A stretch of DNA of 64,000 bases, from the NCBI RefSeq assembly GCF_004664715.2, contig NC_051066.1, forward strand, positions 77,785,147 to 77,849,146, in the 5' to 3' direction. The DNA comes from Peromyscus leucopus. Its lineage: Eukaryota; Chordata; Mammalia; Rodentia; Cricetidae. Made by a program: the position numbers and the translations under genes. The notes beneath the pieces were generated by a model. That model saw only the letters and a program-made list of their open reading frames with translations, made no database searches and was not told where the DNA came from. Position 1 is the stretch's first letter. Each line of letters opens with the position of its first letter. This document shows, piece by piece, positions 33,369 through 45,923 of this stretch.

Positions 33369-34591
33369 TATACCAAGAGAATGGATAGTATGTCATATCT
33401 TCATAATATACATTTATTTTCAAGACATCTCTTACTTATTTTGATACATACCAGAATCTGGAAAGGCAGGAAGGCCTGATCACATTAGTTCTATTTGGGG
33501 ATGTGGAAACAGTAATGCTCTCAGTAGGAGTATCTTAAGTTCTGTGGTATGGTTACCTGAGTAACAATAATAATCACAGTGTGAACTTACCAGATATCTG
33601 TCTCCCAGAATCCCATCAGGTCACAACAATAATAATCTCTATTGAATCTTCCCTTAAAAGCATCAAATTTACTGAAGTAGATGCAACTGTGCATATTTTA
33701 AAGTTCAAAAAGAAAAGATTCAAGTGTCAAAATGATGTGAAGCCGGTCTGCCTCCAGAGTCTAGACTAGACTAGAACTCACGATCTCCATCAGAACATTT
33801 GGAAGAAAAATTTCACTGGAGTAAATTAACAAAACTTTCAGGCCTCATCTGGTTCTCATCTGACTCCCTACTTGCAACTTGTTTGCGACTGAGAGTAAAT
33901 GTCTCGGCTCCACTAAGGGTGAGAGTGGTTCCTCACTTACCTTTCCATCTTGGAAGGGAAAGGGGGAAGGACTCCAAGGAAGAGGGCGTCCAAGTCCAGC
34001 CCACAGGTCCAGATGCCTTAAGGACTTGAATAAACACCCAGCCCTGAGAGACCAATGGAGACCCTAGACTGGGGCGGGCAGATGCGGGGGTGACCTTCCC
34101 TGAGTGCATGGAGACAGTAAAAGCAGCAGCCTGGGAAATGACAAGTAGCTAAGAAACCCGCTGAAACTCGGCCTGACTTCCTCCTGCCCTGTTCATCCTG
34201 CCAGCACAGTCCCCCAACACTGCAGATACGAGAATGTGACAGGAAACCCAAGAGTTGAGGCTTGCAACTTATTTTCAAAGTAGTATGAGACAGCTGGGGA
34301 GAGAAGGCAGACAGACAGAAGATCAGAGCTTTGATAAAACTTGGCATCGTTTGAATGACATCCCAGACATCTGAAAAGGGTTTTGCTCAAAAAGAAGACC
34401 ATGAGACTGAGTGGTAAATTTAAAGACCATGGTCAAGGACGGCTTTTACCTCCTTCAGCACCTTTCCCCCTTCAGAGGCACAACCCTCGACCACTACACA
34501 TTTCTACTGCTGGCTCTTCCAGGAGTCCCACGTAAACTCCATCCTGTCTGACCAAGTCACTGGGCTATTTTGTTTTTATTTAAAAGGGATC
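33369..34591. other. Unique sequence, no gene recognised
   Basis: Nothing nameable. The 109-codon minus frame at 34018-34347 is open but carries no domain and overlaps other chance frames. Confidence 0.45.
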
Positions 34592-34975
34592 TGTGCTGCT
34601 TAGGTTCTTGTCAACTTGACATAAGCTAGGCTCATCTGGGAAGAGGGGAACTCAGTTGTGAAAATGCCTCCATTAGACTGGTCTGCAGGCAAGCCTGTGG
34701 GACATTTTCTTGACTAAGATTCATTTGGGAGGGCCCAGCCCACTGTGGGTCCTGGGTTATATAAGAAAGCAGGCTGAGCAAGCCAGGAGGAGCAAACCAA
34801 TCAACAGTGTTCCTTGATGACCTCTGCTTGAGTTCCTGCTTCCATGTTCCTGCCTTGAGTTCCTGCCTTGACTTCTCGTCATTAAGGACTGTAGCTGTAA
34901 ACTGAAATAAACCCTTTCCTCTCCCAGTGTTTTGGTCATGGTGTTTATCACAGCAATAGAGACCTCCCTGACATA
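34592..34975 (+). mobile_element. MT-type MaLR solo LTR
   Basis: Starts TGTGCTGCTTAGG and follows MT order through 'gagggcccagcccactgtggg', TATATAA at 34758-34764, 'aataaaccctttcctctccc' and 'tcacagcaatag', ending in 'acata'. The flanking 5-mers ggatc (34587-34591) and ggatc (34976-34980) are identical, the expected MaLR target duplication. 384 bp; the expected terminal CA has mutated to TA. Confidence 0.95.
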
Positions 34976-34980
34976 GGATC

Positions 34981-35490
34981 TTATATTTCCCCCATGTTTG
35001 TTCCCTTCCATGTTTTAGTGACTGATAAAAATGAACTGATTCATAACTTAGATGCTACTGATCATAAATGGCTTAATACACCAGCATTCTCAGAGAACTT
35101 TGCAGTTTGCACCAATAGTAAATGGGATTTTGTGGCACTCTGGGGAGCCTGGAAAGATGGAGATGTTTCATGCTCACCTTTATCCCAGTCTCCTCAACTC
35201 TTATAGGCCTGTGTGTCTCTTTGGCATTTAGCTACTAGTGAGTGATGCTTTTGTATTTCCCCACACAAGCTCTGGCAATGATATAGTCGTTTCTTGAAGT
35301 AGACATGTCATGGAATCAAAGCAGCCTGGACTGATGGTGCACCAAGTGGGGAACAGGTGTCCTAGAGATCATCCAGAGCCTCAGTAAAATCTGAGTGACA
35401 CAGTAATAAAATTCCTTTACATTAACCCACTAACATTTGTGATAGTTCTCATAGAAACACGGTCTAGCCTATCCTGACACATAAACCTAG
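34981..35490. other. Unique sequence between two MT LTRs
   Basis: Nothing recognised. Confidence 0.45.
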
Positions 35491-35888
35491 TGTGCTGGTT
35501 AGTCTTTGTCAACTTGACACCGGCTAGCATCACCTGGGGAGAGAAGCTCAATTGTGAAAATGCTTTCCTCAGATTGTCCTCCAGACAAATCCATGGGGGC
35601 ATTTTCTTGATTAGCAATTGATGTGGGTGGCCCAGCCCACTGGTGGCAGCGCGACCCCTGGGCAAATGGTCTTGGGCAAATAAGAAAACAGACTGAGCAA
35701 CTCAAGGAGAGGAAGCCAGTAAGTAGTACTCCTCCACGGTCTCTGCATCAGTTCCTGACTCCAGGTTCCTGCTTGAGTTCCTGCCCTGACATCCCTTAGT
35801 GATGGACTGTTTACCTGGAAGTGTAAGCCAAATGAGCCCTTTCCTCCCCTACTTGTTTTTGGTCATGTTTATCACAACAACAGAAACA
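35491..35888 (+). mobile_element. MT-type MaLR solo LTR
   Basis: TGTGCTGGTTAG start, MT body, ending 'tcacaacaacagaaaca'. Identical flanking 5-mers cctag at 35486-35490 and 35889-35893 prove the insertion boundaries. 398 bp. The TATA position reads CAAATAAG, so the box seems lost, while a 'gtaagt' donor-like site is present at 35719-35724. Confidence 0.95.
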
Positions 35889-35893
35889 CCTAG

Positions 35894-36483
35894 CAATCTT
35901 TGACCTCATTAAACCATAATGAAATGTGCCATGTATTTGTTATATGGCTTTGAAGAAGTTTTTAGGCTTTTCCAGATTGACTCTCAGTGTCTTCCTCTGT
36001 TGGACAAGGTCATTGATCTCTTCCAAGATTCTATATAGCAGCAACCCAAACCTATAGGTACCTGCTTTCTAGAAAGCTATTGTATGCTTAGAAAAAAGCA
36101 CTTTCCCCAAAACAAATGGGACTATTTGACACAAGCTAAACATCTATTACCTAACTCTCCCTTTGCACAGAAGGATCAAGATTGCACATTTCCAGTTAAT
36201 ATGCACACATTTTACATTTGAGATTGTATTAAAGGGACATGTGACATCTCATTGTATTCTATAATTGGTCATTCTAGCACCTCTCAGCTTTGAAATGGTC
36301 AAATAAGAGCTATTCAGTATGGGAATCAAGCAGTTCTTTCTCAAAGTTTTTGGTTATTTATTTACTTCCTTTTTATTATGTTTTTGGGAAATCTTCAGTT
36401 ACTGTATGAAGACAAGAAGGTGGCATCATCTAAATTAGTGGTTTACAATTATCTTAAATTGAGAGTTCCTTCTGAGCACACGC

Positions 36484-36485
<2 letters not shown>
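35894..36485. other. Unique AT-rich sequence
   Basis: Nothing recognised. Confidence 0.45.

Positions 36486-36486
<1 letters not shown>

Positions 36487-36515
<29 letters not shown>
36487..36515. repeat. (TG)n microsatellite
   Basis: About 14 TG units. A smaller (TG)(TA) tract lies at 36652-36681. Confidence 0.95.
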
Positions 36516-36518
<3 letters not shown>

Positions 36519-36681
36519 ACCAGTGTCTACTGTTTAAAGATGCACTACTTAAAAAGTAGGTGAATTGTGTTTCATATATTTTTAAACGGCACATAAATTA
36601 TTCAATGTGTTTAGACATGTTACGTATGCAGACTGTAGGCAATATTGGGGATGTGTGTGTGTGTAAATATATATATATATT

Positions 36682-37738
36682 TATCTCCTAACAGTAACCC
36701 TCAGCTATCCCAGAGCCTATTCATAACCACCAGCTGGGAGAGGGAACTTAAGAAATCTAACTAAAACCAAAATGAAAACCCACTGAATCCTACCTTTTGT
36801 TTCCATTTCCTCCCCTTTATATCCAACCTCTTGATTTCCAAGAAGCAGATGCTAAAACACAATTAGGAGTACAAAAAAAAAAACATTGGAGTAGAGAAAC
36901 ATCCTTGAAAAAATACATGCTGGACTGGGTGTGGAGGAGCCGTGCAGTCATGATATAGTCTGTTAGCCCAATGGATTGTATTGGAGGTAAGTCTTCATCA
37001 GACATAAGAGACCATTGGCTGGGGCCTTTCTGAGTGGGGTGTTTTGAGATCAAGGGCTGGTAACAAAGGAGGCTCCCTGACTACCTCACCACAGCTACTC
37101 TGTGGACAGTAACTGGAGGAGGATCTGAGTAATGTCTCCATTTGCCACACCCCACATTTCCTCCTAATTCCATAAGGCAGTTTGTCCCACTAAGATTATG
37201 AAGACATTGTACCCTATAAATGACAGTATGAAGTTTCCTTGAGAAAAAGGCTATCCTCGATCCAGATGGAGACATAACTGAATTGACTCATGGAAGGTGC
37301 TCCCTGGCTATGACGCTGTGTTTCGTTTGAGTAGAATCTCCTTCTGCAGAGGGATCTATAAGCACGTCTGACACAAGATCAGAGAAGGACTCGCTGCAGG
37401 AGGCTGGCTGCACTCCATAACCTGCTCTATATCGTCTTGAGTACTGATGGCTCCATTGGGGCAGCCAACTGTGCTGGAAAAAAATCTGTAGAAAACAAGA
37501 AAAAGCCTGGGGAAGATGATATGGAGGGAGACGAGCTGCCCCAAGTCATGCTTGAGCTGCTGAGCCCTTCTCATAGTCTAGGCAGTGAGAGTGTGTTAAG
37601 CACATGCACACATAAGAGGCTGGGATGGGTCTAGCTGGTGACAGATGTCTGAGAAATCTAATCTGAGAACGAGGCTGTATCTTTTTACTGTTGTTTTGTT
37701 ATGTTTGTTTGTTGTTTTGTTTTGCTTTTGTTGTTGTT
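36682..37738. other. Unique sequence, no gene recognised
   Basis: Nothing recognised; short overlapping frames only. Confidence 0.45.
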
Positions 37739-37877
37739 GTTTTTAAGACAGCGTTTCTCCGTGTAGCCCTGGCTGTCCTGGAATTCACTCTGTAGACCAG
37801 GATGGCCTTGAACTCAGAGATCCACCTGTTCCTCCTGAGTGCTAGGATTAAAGGCGTGCACCACCAACTGCCTGGCC
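37739..37877 (-). mobile_element. B1 SINE, antisense
   Basis: A (TTG)n tail on the left, then 'aagacagcgtttctccgtgtagccctggctgtcctgg', 'agaccaggatggccttgaac' and 'ggattaaaggcgtgcaccacc'. Nearly full length and fairly young. Confidence 0.95.
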
Positions 37878-39687
37878 AAACCAGGCCATATCTCATTTTC
37901 TGATTTCAAACTTGGAACCAGTTACTCTCCAAAGATGCGTCTTCAGGAAGCAACCACAGTGGTTTCCAAACAGCAGAGGAGCGAACAAAGGAAACACAGA
38001 GGCAGGCCCATCCTTACCCCACACTCAGCCTCTTCATTTGTCTCTCACATCAGAAGTTTAGGTAAAACTACACCGAAGAAAGACTCTGAGGTGAGGGCCA
38101 GATGAACGGATAAATCCAGTTCCTAGTTCACATCTGGACCAGACTGAGAATCTCACAGGAGTTTATGCTTCTAGGAGAGCTACTACTCAGTATGTGAACA
38201 GATAGATGACAGAGGGGAGGGGGAGAGGAAGAGAGAGGATAGATAACATACATTTATCAATATATTAATATATGATGGACACTACAACATCTATACAAAT
38301 AGATAATGGAAAAGGATAAGATAAAAACTAAGTATAGTTTTAAAAAAGCTCTGGTTCTTTTTCTTCTGCCAAAGGGTCATCATGACTTATTCTTTGTGAA
38401 TGGCCACTCCTCCATTGGTGGGTTCTCATAGTCTTTCTTGTGATAAAAAGGATGTTAGTAAATGAAGGAATTACCTCACATCTTGTACATTATGAATCAA
38501 TCTCACCACGTTTTTCCAGCTTCAGACCCCCTAAGATGGTGGTGTTCCCCACCCTCACCTGTGAACAGAGGATGAGGCATGGGATAGAGTGAGTAGATTA
38601 TAGTTGTTTACTAAGGTGGAAAGAGAAGGAATAAAGGCCTTCTCCCTAAACATATGGGTTCTTTCCCCAGCTTCCTTTTAAACACAAATGAAATCCAGTT
38701 TACAGCTAGGTGAAATTTCCAAGCTAAATCCAAATTACTTGCCAGTGTTTGAAATTACCCAGGAGAATTGCTGACAGTTGGTCGAGGAAATGCTACACAG
38801 TTCAATGTTGAAAAATAGTCATTAAAACAAAGCCATTGCTGTCTGGGAAAAGAACTAGTGAGGGACCTGTCCAAGGGCATCACTCTCAAGCAGGGTGAAT
38901 AGTTATTTCAAGTTCCAAACAAGCATAAGTGAAGATCACCAACAGCCAGGAAATAAGGAAGTCTGAGACAGAAACCAGACATGTTGGTGTCACTGCTGTG
39001 ACTCAGCTTCTATTCTGACAGCTGATAAATAAAGAACAGTTTCCAGGTAAGCTATGTTTGGTTAAGCCCTAAACTCGGACATTAAGTATAACCCTAAGGC
39101 TACCAAAACAGCATCGCTCTAAGCCACAATCATTTCGCATGTGTTGGAAAGAAAGAAAGAAAAAAAAAGAAATGAAAACTGGAAGCATGACGATAGGGGA
39201 TGAACACCCATGGGCTTCCCACACGTCTCACAAATGGCCCTCTGCTCTCAGAGTGACCCAGAGGTCTTTGTTTCGACAGCTCTTCCTGCCTCAAGAAGCC
39301 CACTTTCAGAACTATTTCCCCAGGGTGTTTCCCCAACCTTTCCTTCACTCACTTCTTTCTCCCCCACTTTCTTCTTCTAAGTGCCCATAGGCCAATCTGT
39401 CTTTCCAACCCCACCCCACATGCATGTATAGACTTTGTCCAAAGCCTCCCTGTGAGCGATATCTTTTTCTGGGGGCAGTAAGCACTGACTCACCGCCTCC
39501 TTCCTACCACAGTTTCCAAAACACTGTTATTGCACCCTTGTCTCTATGCAGCTCTCAGGAACCCTGGGCCACCATGTATGCAAAGAGCTCTTACTGGGAA
39601 ATCCCTCCGTGTCTTCCAAACACTCCCTTATTTTTTAATTGGGAACTTCATACATGAATACAACACATATATAATGCGGTGTGATTG
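37878..39687. other. Unique sequence with purine-rich patches
   Basis: A GA-rich patch (38212-38240) and an A-rich patch (39149-39172) are present. No interspersed repeat or exon recognised. Confidence 0.45.
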
Positions 39688-39693
39688 TGTTCA

Positions 39694-39718
39694 CCCCCCC
39701 CCCCACACACACACACAC
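39694..39718. repeat. C11 run with (CA)n
   Basis: About 11 C followed by about seven CA units. Confidence 0.95.
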
Positions 39719-39719
39719 G

Positions 39720-41048
39720 CCGTCCTCTCTTGTCTCTTTCCCACTCCAGCTGACTCTCATCTGCCCAGCTAGTCCTTTCCCTACTTGCTCCTCTTTATTG
39801 TTTGTGCAGGTCTCATGGAGGTAGCCATCCTGCTGTAGGCTCATGATGTACAATGGCCATGTCACACCCAGAATGCTTTATAGCACTCCTCTCCATCCTC
39901 CAGCTCTTGCAGTTTTTTTCAGGGCAAATTCAGCAACATTCCCTGGGCCCTGGGGTGGTATGATACAGAAGTTCCATGTAGAGCTGAGCATTCAACAGTT
40001 ACTTAGTCTCAGCACTTTGACCAGTTATAAGTCTCTGAATTAGCGACTGTCCCCTGGGAGGTGGGAGCATAAGAATTAGAAGAAGGCCACTCTGTAAACT
40101 CTAACAGCCTATGGCTAGGAAGGTCACAGGTCCTAGGAGGCATATACTTCTGATGTTTCATTAAGTGGACATCTCATCAAATTGTCTTCCAAACATGTAT
40201 GTTTGACTCTGGCTGAAAGCAGCATTAGTGTATGGGTATAAACATACATGTTTGATTTCCAGTGAGGACCCCTGCATGCTCTCAGCTTTCACATCTGCCA
40301 AGCCTAATGTATGTGGCCCTTGAACTTGAATGCAGCAGGGAGTAGACTGTCTTCCCAACTCTACGGAAGGTGGGGAGCCGTTCTGCCGCAGCCTTCCATA
40401 AGGAACGCATCGAGAACTTCTTCAGTTGATCACACATGACTTTTCAGGGGAGGGGATGCTTTCTACTCTTCTGGAGCCAATCCATGGTGAGGTTTGTTTT
40501 TTAGTGAAAACATTCTCTGTAGGATTTAGTAAAAGATTCCTATTCATACCTAGCACAAGGCCACTGAAATAGAATAAGCAGAACAAGAGCACATGGAGCA
40601 CTCCTCTGTGAACTGAAACAGTTTTATCTGAAATGATGCTTATATGGATACCAACCAGGTCTCAAAGAACCTGCCTTCTGTTTGCCTTCCATGTGATTTC
40701 TGAATAGTGCTCTGCGGGTCACCTCAGGTCTTCCCAAGCATCCAATACCATTCAAAAAATGAGCTTCTGATTCCAGGCAGTTTTTCAGCAGTACAGGGGC
40801 ATTCCAAGAGTGACCCATAAACATTGTGTAAGCCCTGTCTAGACAATCACAATGATTGAGTAACCAGAGACAAACCCTTCTTCTGATGCCTTTCTTCCAG
40901 AACATTCAAATGAGACAAAGCTTAGAAAATCAAAATATCCAGGACCCTGTTCCCCTCCATATAGCAAGACATATCTCAGATAATGAAGAATTTCTTATGC
41001 TAAATAAGATCATAGGCTCTTACTTAAATGGAATATGAAATACACAAA
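39720..41048. other. Unique sequence, no gene recognised
   Basis: Nothing recognised. The 93-codon minus frame at 40624-40905 has no motif. Confidence 0.45.
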
Positions 41049-41054
41049 TAATAC

Positions 41055-41450
41055 TGCTGTGGGATGGTCTGTATGTCAAATCTGTTGCTCTGATTGGTCA
41101 ATAAATAAAACACTGATTGGCCAGTGGCCAGGCAGGAGGAAGTATAGGCGGGACAAGGAGGAGAAGAATTCTGGGAAGTGAAAGGCTGAGTCAGAAAAAC
41201 TGCCAGCTGCCACCATGACAAGCTGCATATGAAGACACCGGTAAGCCACAAGCCATGAGGCAAGGTATAGATTTATGGAAATGGATTAATTTAAGCTATA
41301 AGAACAGTTAGCAAGAAGCCTGCCACGGCCATACAGTTTGTAAGCAATATAAGTCTCTGTGTTTACTTGGTTGGGTCTGAGTGGCTGTGGGACTGGCGGT
41401 TAACAAAGATTTGTCCTGATTGTGGGCAAGGCAGGAAAACTCTAGCTACA
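41055..41450 (+). mobile_element. Class II ERV solo LTR (cricetid family)
   Basis: Bounded by TG (41055) and CA (41449-41450), 396 bp. The 6-mers taatac at 41049-41054 and taatac at 41451-41456 are identical, diagnostic of a 6-bp (class II, ERVK-like) integration followed by LTR-LTR recombination. A 'ggtcaataaataaaac' region lies about 45 bp into the LTR. The same family, more diverged, recurs at 48949. Confidence 0.95.
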
Positions 41451-41532
41451 TAATACCTAACATCACTACCAATATATGCATCTACCTGGGCAGGAAACTC
41501 AAAAATGAATCAAATTTTTCTCAAGAAACATT

Positions 41533-41695
41533 TTCTGGCAGGGTATGCTGGCACATCTCTATCATACCAGCATTCAAGAGGCAGAAACAGGAAACAAGAA
41601 AATCACTAAAACTTTGGAGCCAGCCTGGGCTACACAGCAAGTAAGGCCCCTCCGAGCTACAGAGCAAGAACCTGCATCAAGGGGAGGAAGGAGGG
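41533..41695 (+). mobile_element. Old B1 (B1F/PB1-like) SINE
   Basis: 'ggcagggtatgctggcacatctctatcataccagcattcaagaggcagaaacagg' followed by 'gccagcctgggctacacagcaag' and 'gctacagagcaagaacctgc' is B1 order with a duplicated 'gctaca' module, as in early B1s. Confidence 0.75.
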
Positions 41696-41994
41696 GGAAG
41701 AGGAATTTCATTCATTTACTCAATTAGCATTATTTCCGTGGCCGTGCAAGTCTGTAGATACACAATCCTTGATGTCCATACTCCTCTTCCATCCTTAGAG
41801 AGCATAGATCTTGAGGCTCTTCACTAACCCACTCTTCACAACACAAAAGTTACTCGCATGCCATATACCATCGAGTATATCTAGTGGCCCAAGTGGAATC
41901 CTAGGGAGGGCTAATTCACCTCATTCACCCAGTGTGTATAAGCACCGGCCAGAGAAATCAACTGTAGCTTAAATAAATAAAAATAAAATGAAAA
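41696..41994. other. Unique sequence
   Basis: Nothing recognised. Confidence 0.4.
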
Positions 41995-42166
41995 GGGCCA
42001 GAGAGATGGTTCAGCAGGCAAAGGCACTTGCTGACAAGCCTGGGGACCTATGTAATCCCTAGGACATATATGGTTGAGGGAGAGAAATGGCTCCCACAAG
42101 TTATCCTCTGACTTCCACACATGGGTCACAGAACACACACACACAGACACACAAATAAATACAATA
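41995..42166 (+). mobile_element. tRNA-derived SINE ('ggcaaaggc' type)
   Basis: 'gggccagagagatggttcagcaggcaaaggcacttgctgacaagcctgggg' head, 'atcctctgacttccacacatggg' and a CA tail with 'aaataaat'. Same family as 23556. Confidence 0.9.
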
Positions 42167-44509
42167 ACTTTTGAAAGGAAAATTATTGGACTAACTTAGG
42201 GAAACACAGAATCAGCACTAAACCAGACGAGTGAAGCAGATGTGTGTGCATGCAGAGCGATTCGGAGCTGTGAGGGACAACGTGCAAGATCAACGTCGTT
42301 TCTCAGGAAGGCCTTGTCTAAGGCCTGCTACAGGTGTCTCCACGGCTGCAGCCATGGCCTCTGCTGCTGTCACCACCACCACTGCCCAGACTGTTGCTAT
42401 GACGGGCCCGTCTCAATGTACACTCCCAGCCTGGGTCCCATGCAAAAGGTTTTAGGTCCCGTACAGAAGCATCTTACTGGACAAGCTCACAAGCCCAGGT
42501 TGCCAGAACGCTGAAGGAAGGAGTTCCCCTTTTGTGACTTCACAAGAGAAGGTGGACCAGGAGGTTCCACCTACAAAAAGCTCAATAATTTGAAGAAATC
42601 CTTCCAAAGAGGGGGTTGGATGATGAAGAGCCAAAAAATGGAAGTACCCACCACATATTACAATCTTGCCCCCAAAGCCAACTCCACTCTTCATTCCCTG
42701 TGTAACTTGCCTAACTCCTACCCTCTTTTTAAAAGTCAAGTGCTACACATAAAAAGGGGTCTTAGCTCAAAGGACATGGTTTTGAGTTAGAAGTCCTCAC
42801 TTCATCCATGATTTGGTCTTCTTTGGCCAACTCCGTCACAGTAAATATACCATTTCTTCTTGCATCTATGTGTTTCTCAATAAATAGGCATTTGTATATT
42901 TCTTCCAAGAAAAAAAGTGGCTCACAAAATACAATGTATTTTAAAAACTACAATAAAAAAAGAATTTTTGGCCACCTGAAATGCCCTTATTTTCTATGCC
43001 ACTTTTCTTAAACCATGGGTTATGACTTTATACGAAGTCATGTAAACTGAATGTAGGAGGTTGTGAAAAATCTTGCAGGAGTCAAAGGTTTCTGAACATG
43101 TCATAAACAAAAGTTAATTCAAAACAAAACACGCTGTGAATCTGTGGTGTTTCTGACAATGCTGACCCATAGTGCATCCTGTGTCTTCTCTTGGTTCTGA
43201 ACACCCAACGTGCACACTTTATAGTGTGTAGGCCATCACACCACACAATGCCAAACAAACACTGAAAAGCCCTGGCACAGATTCAAGATGTTTGTACGTA
43301 ATGAAGGCTTCTCCTAGTATCATTTCTGCTCTTATAGAAATGCAATGGTTTAGATACAAAAAACAAAGACTTCATGCTGCCCTCCATTATTCCTCAGCAT
43401 ATAATATCAGATTTATATAATTGAAATCAAATGTTTGGTTTTTTAAGGATTTCTGTTTGAATCTCTGACTTGAGATTTATTTTATAAAAAAGAAATCATT
43501 AAATTAATTTTGATTGGGATTAAGTTAGGATTTTCAACAATTTCTAAAATGACTCTCAGTATTTTTCTGCCAGTTTATACCACACATTCATGGAGCTACA
43601 TTACCAGCTTGTACATTATCAGGTTGTAATTGTACAACCAAAATATGAATCAACTGTGAAGAACACTGATACTGCTCTATGTCCTGCAGCATCAAATTTC
43701 ATCCAAGATATAATTCTCCATGCAAAAATAAACAAGCATGTCCATCTCATTAGCACATACATTTTCATTCATCTTTAGTAAATGGTAAAATTGTATACAT
43801 ATGAAATAATTGCTTTTAATACACATTTCTTTATGATTTACTGTCAGTAAGTGATTTTATATACCTATTTTATATACCTATACACCTGGACTTACACAAA
43901 AATTGCTTGGGACAAAAGATGTCACAAGTGGAAAACAATTGGATGACCAGAACTCTCAGAACATCCATGGTAGGGGAGGCAGACAAGCAAGATCAATCAG
44001 CCTGGCATCTTGTATTTTCTTGGTGGGTCAAGGGAGTCTTCTGCAAACAAGTGAACATTTTGGAAACACTCCAATATGTTAGCTGATATCCAGGTCTTAA
44101 GCATGGCTAATGTGTATTTCTAACAAACAAGAACCAGTCAGGAAAGGGGTCTGCAGTTAGAGGATGGCAGGTGGCTGAGGCAGGTCCACAATGGGCAGAT
44201 CCCAGGAAGGTCCCTGGCAGCTGTCTGCTGGTTTGTGAGTTCAAAACAACATCAGGGAAACCACACTTGGTGATACAGGGTTGGGCTGAGGTCAGGGGAC
44301 CAAGTTGGGCTTTCACCTGTAGCTATGACTTCTGTTGACAATGGCCTTTTGGGAGGGAAGCAAGAATGGTCTTTCTACATTTCATAGAACCCCGAACACC
44401 CAAAAGAAAAGCCCTGAATTCTCACCTACAAAGAAAACACTGGCAGAAGCTATGTTTTCAAATGAGCCTTTAAAACAATAAGGTGGGGGCAGAAGACTGA
44501 TTTTTGTGT
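42167..44509. other. Unique sequence, no gene recognised
   Basis: 42230-42515 has several overlapping frames (74 and 90 codons) rich in Ala/Thr or Cys/His because of a GCTG/CACC-rich patch; no family fits. AT-rich from 42.8 to 43.9 kb. A 'gggttatgactttatacgaagtcatg' stretch near 43018 hints at a decayed DNA transposon, not supportable alone. Confidence 0.45.
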
Positions 44510-44650
44510 GAATCCAACTCTTCCATTAACTAATGGCGTGACAGTGGACAAACCAAATTTTCAGGGCCTCAGTGTCCTTCCAAAAACTGAGAAGGTTGGG
44601 CTACATATTTCCAGAGGATTTTGAGCTTCAGAAATGCCCAGATTATTAGC
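44510..44650 (+). mobile_element. MIR fragment
   Basis: 'ggcgtgacagtggacaaacc' and 'tcagggcctcagtgtccttccaaaaactgagaagg' follow the MIR order. Diverged. Confidence 0.6.
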
Positions 44651-45224
44651 ACATAGGAATATCTGCATGTACACACATCAGGATGATACTCTATCTATTG
44701 TAAGAGCAAAGTTACAGTAACAATGGCCACGGCCCTCTCTTCTTCTTAAGCTGGCTCTGGGGAGGGAACACTTCCTCAAAAACCACAACTGTTGAAACTA
44801 CTCCAAGGGGCTGACACTTAATTCCTGTTTCCTAATCTCCTGCCTGGGGAGCCCAGCAGGACTGATAATGGGGGTACTTCCCCCAGCTTCCAACCACAAA
44901 CTGAAAAGGGGAAAAACCACACTACCCAAGACCTTTCCAGCAGAAGGTAACTGTGGCCAGAAACAAGAAGCCTGCCTGTGGCTATCTGGTTCACAGCTCT
45001 GGCTTAGGGATGCATGGGGTTACCCAGCAAGAATTTCCAATTTTCCCAGGATAAACTATGCTACCTCTGATGAAATCTTGGCTGTGGCTAGCTTCTCCTC
45101 TACTCACATCCTTCTTCCCAAGACTGCATTCCATCAACAAGTGGACTTTTCATAAATCTCTGAAAAATTTTCCCACTCAAAGTTCTAAGTGCCATACAAT
45201 CTTCAAATGCTTCAATGAGTGACT
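44651..45224. other. Unique sequence, no gene recognised
   Basis: Nothing recognised. The 95-codon plus frame 44868-45155 has no motif. Confidence 0.45.
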
Positions 45225-45918
45225 TTTTGAGCATCTATGCACCAGGCTCTGTACAATGGGTCTGAAACCCCATAGCTAAACAAGACTAAATATGATCAAG
45301 CCCTGTGGGACTTCATAGTCTAGTATAGGAGACTAAATACATATAAGTAAAAGCAAATGCAACTATTAACTCTAATGGAGAGGGTATAAGAAGAAATAGG
45401 ATGCACTGTTGATGGAGAATAAGGAGATTGGTGCAAAGGGAAACATTTTTATTTGGTGATTAGAAAAAGTTTACCCATGGCCCTGACACTAAAGCTGAGA
45501 CCTGAGGATGGCCAGGAGCCAGTTTTACAAAGTGAAGCTGGGACAGTTGTAGCATCCAGAGTGCCTGTTTGAACAGAAAAGAAGGCAGCCTGTTTCCTAG
45601 ATGAGGGAAGACAGGTTGGTAGAAAGCTCAACTGATTCCAAGAACTGAACAAAGTCCTCTCTCAGTGAAGCAAAAAAGTGGAACGAGAGAGGCAAATCTG
45701 ACAGAATCACACAAAGATTAGTGGAAATCTCATTTTCCCATAAACGTTTTCCACCTAAGTTCAATAGGAAAACATTATTTCAAACAGGAGAGCAATATAG
45801 TCTTATTCCTGTTTTCTATTTATTTTATGGACAATAAAGTAACAATTGGAATAAGTGTGGAAGGTTGGGTAGAGAACCAGAGTGTAAGTCAGGGAAGAGA
45901 TGACGGAGGCTTGGACAG
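45225..45918 (-). mobile_element. L2 LINE, antisense
   Basis: 'tgagcatctatgcaccaggctctgtac', 'agccctgtgggacttcatagtctagt', 'agctgagacctgaggatgg' and 'gcagtaaca/gagcaatatagtcttattcctg..gagatgacggaggcttggac' occur in antisense L2 order. The ORR1 LTR that follows truncates or splits it. Confidence 0.55.
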
Positions 45919-45923
45919 GTTAG

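Noticed and set aside
42231..42514. Cys/His-rich and Ala-rich frames as a zinc-finger or small gene
   Set aside because: Both arise from one CTG/CACC-rich patch read in different frames, and the cysteine and histidine spacing fits no finger pattern.
43000..43100. DNA transposon (URR1/Charlie-like) remnant
   Set aside because: A single short 'gggttatgac' stretch is not enough to place it in any family.
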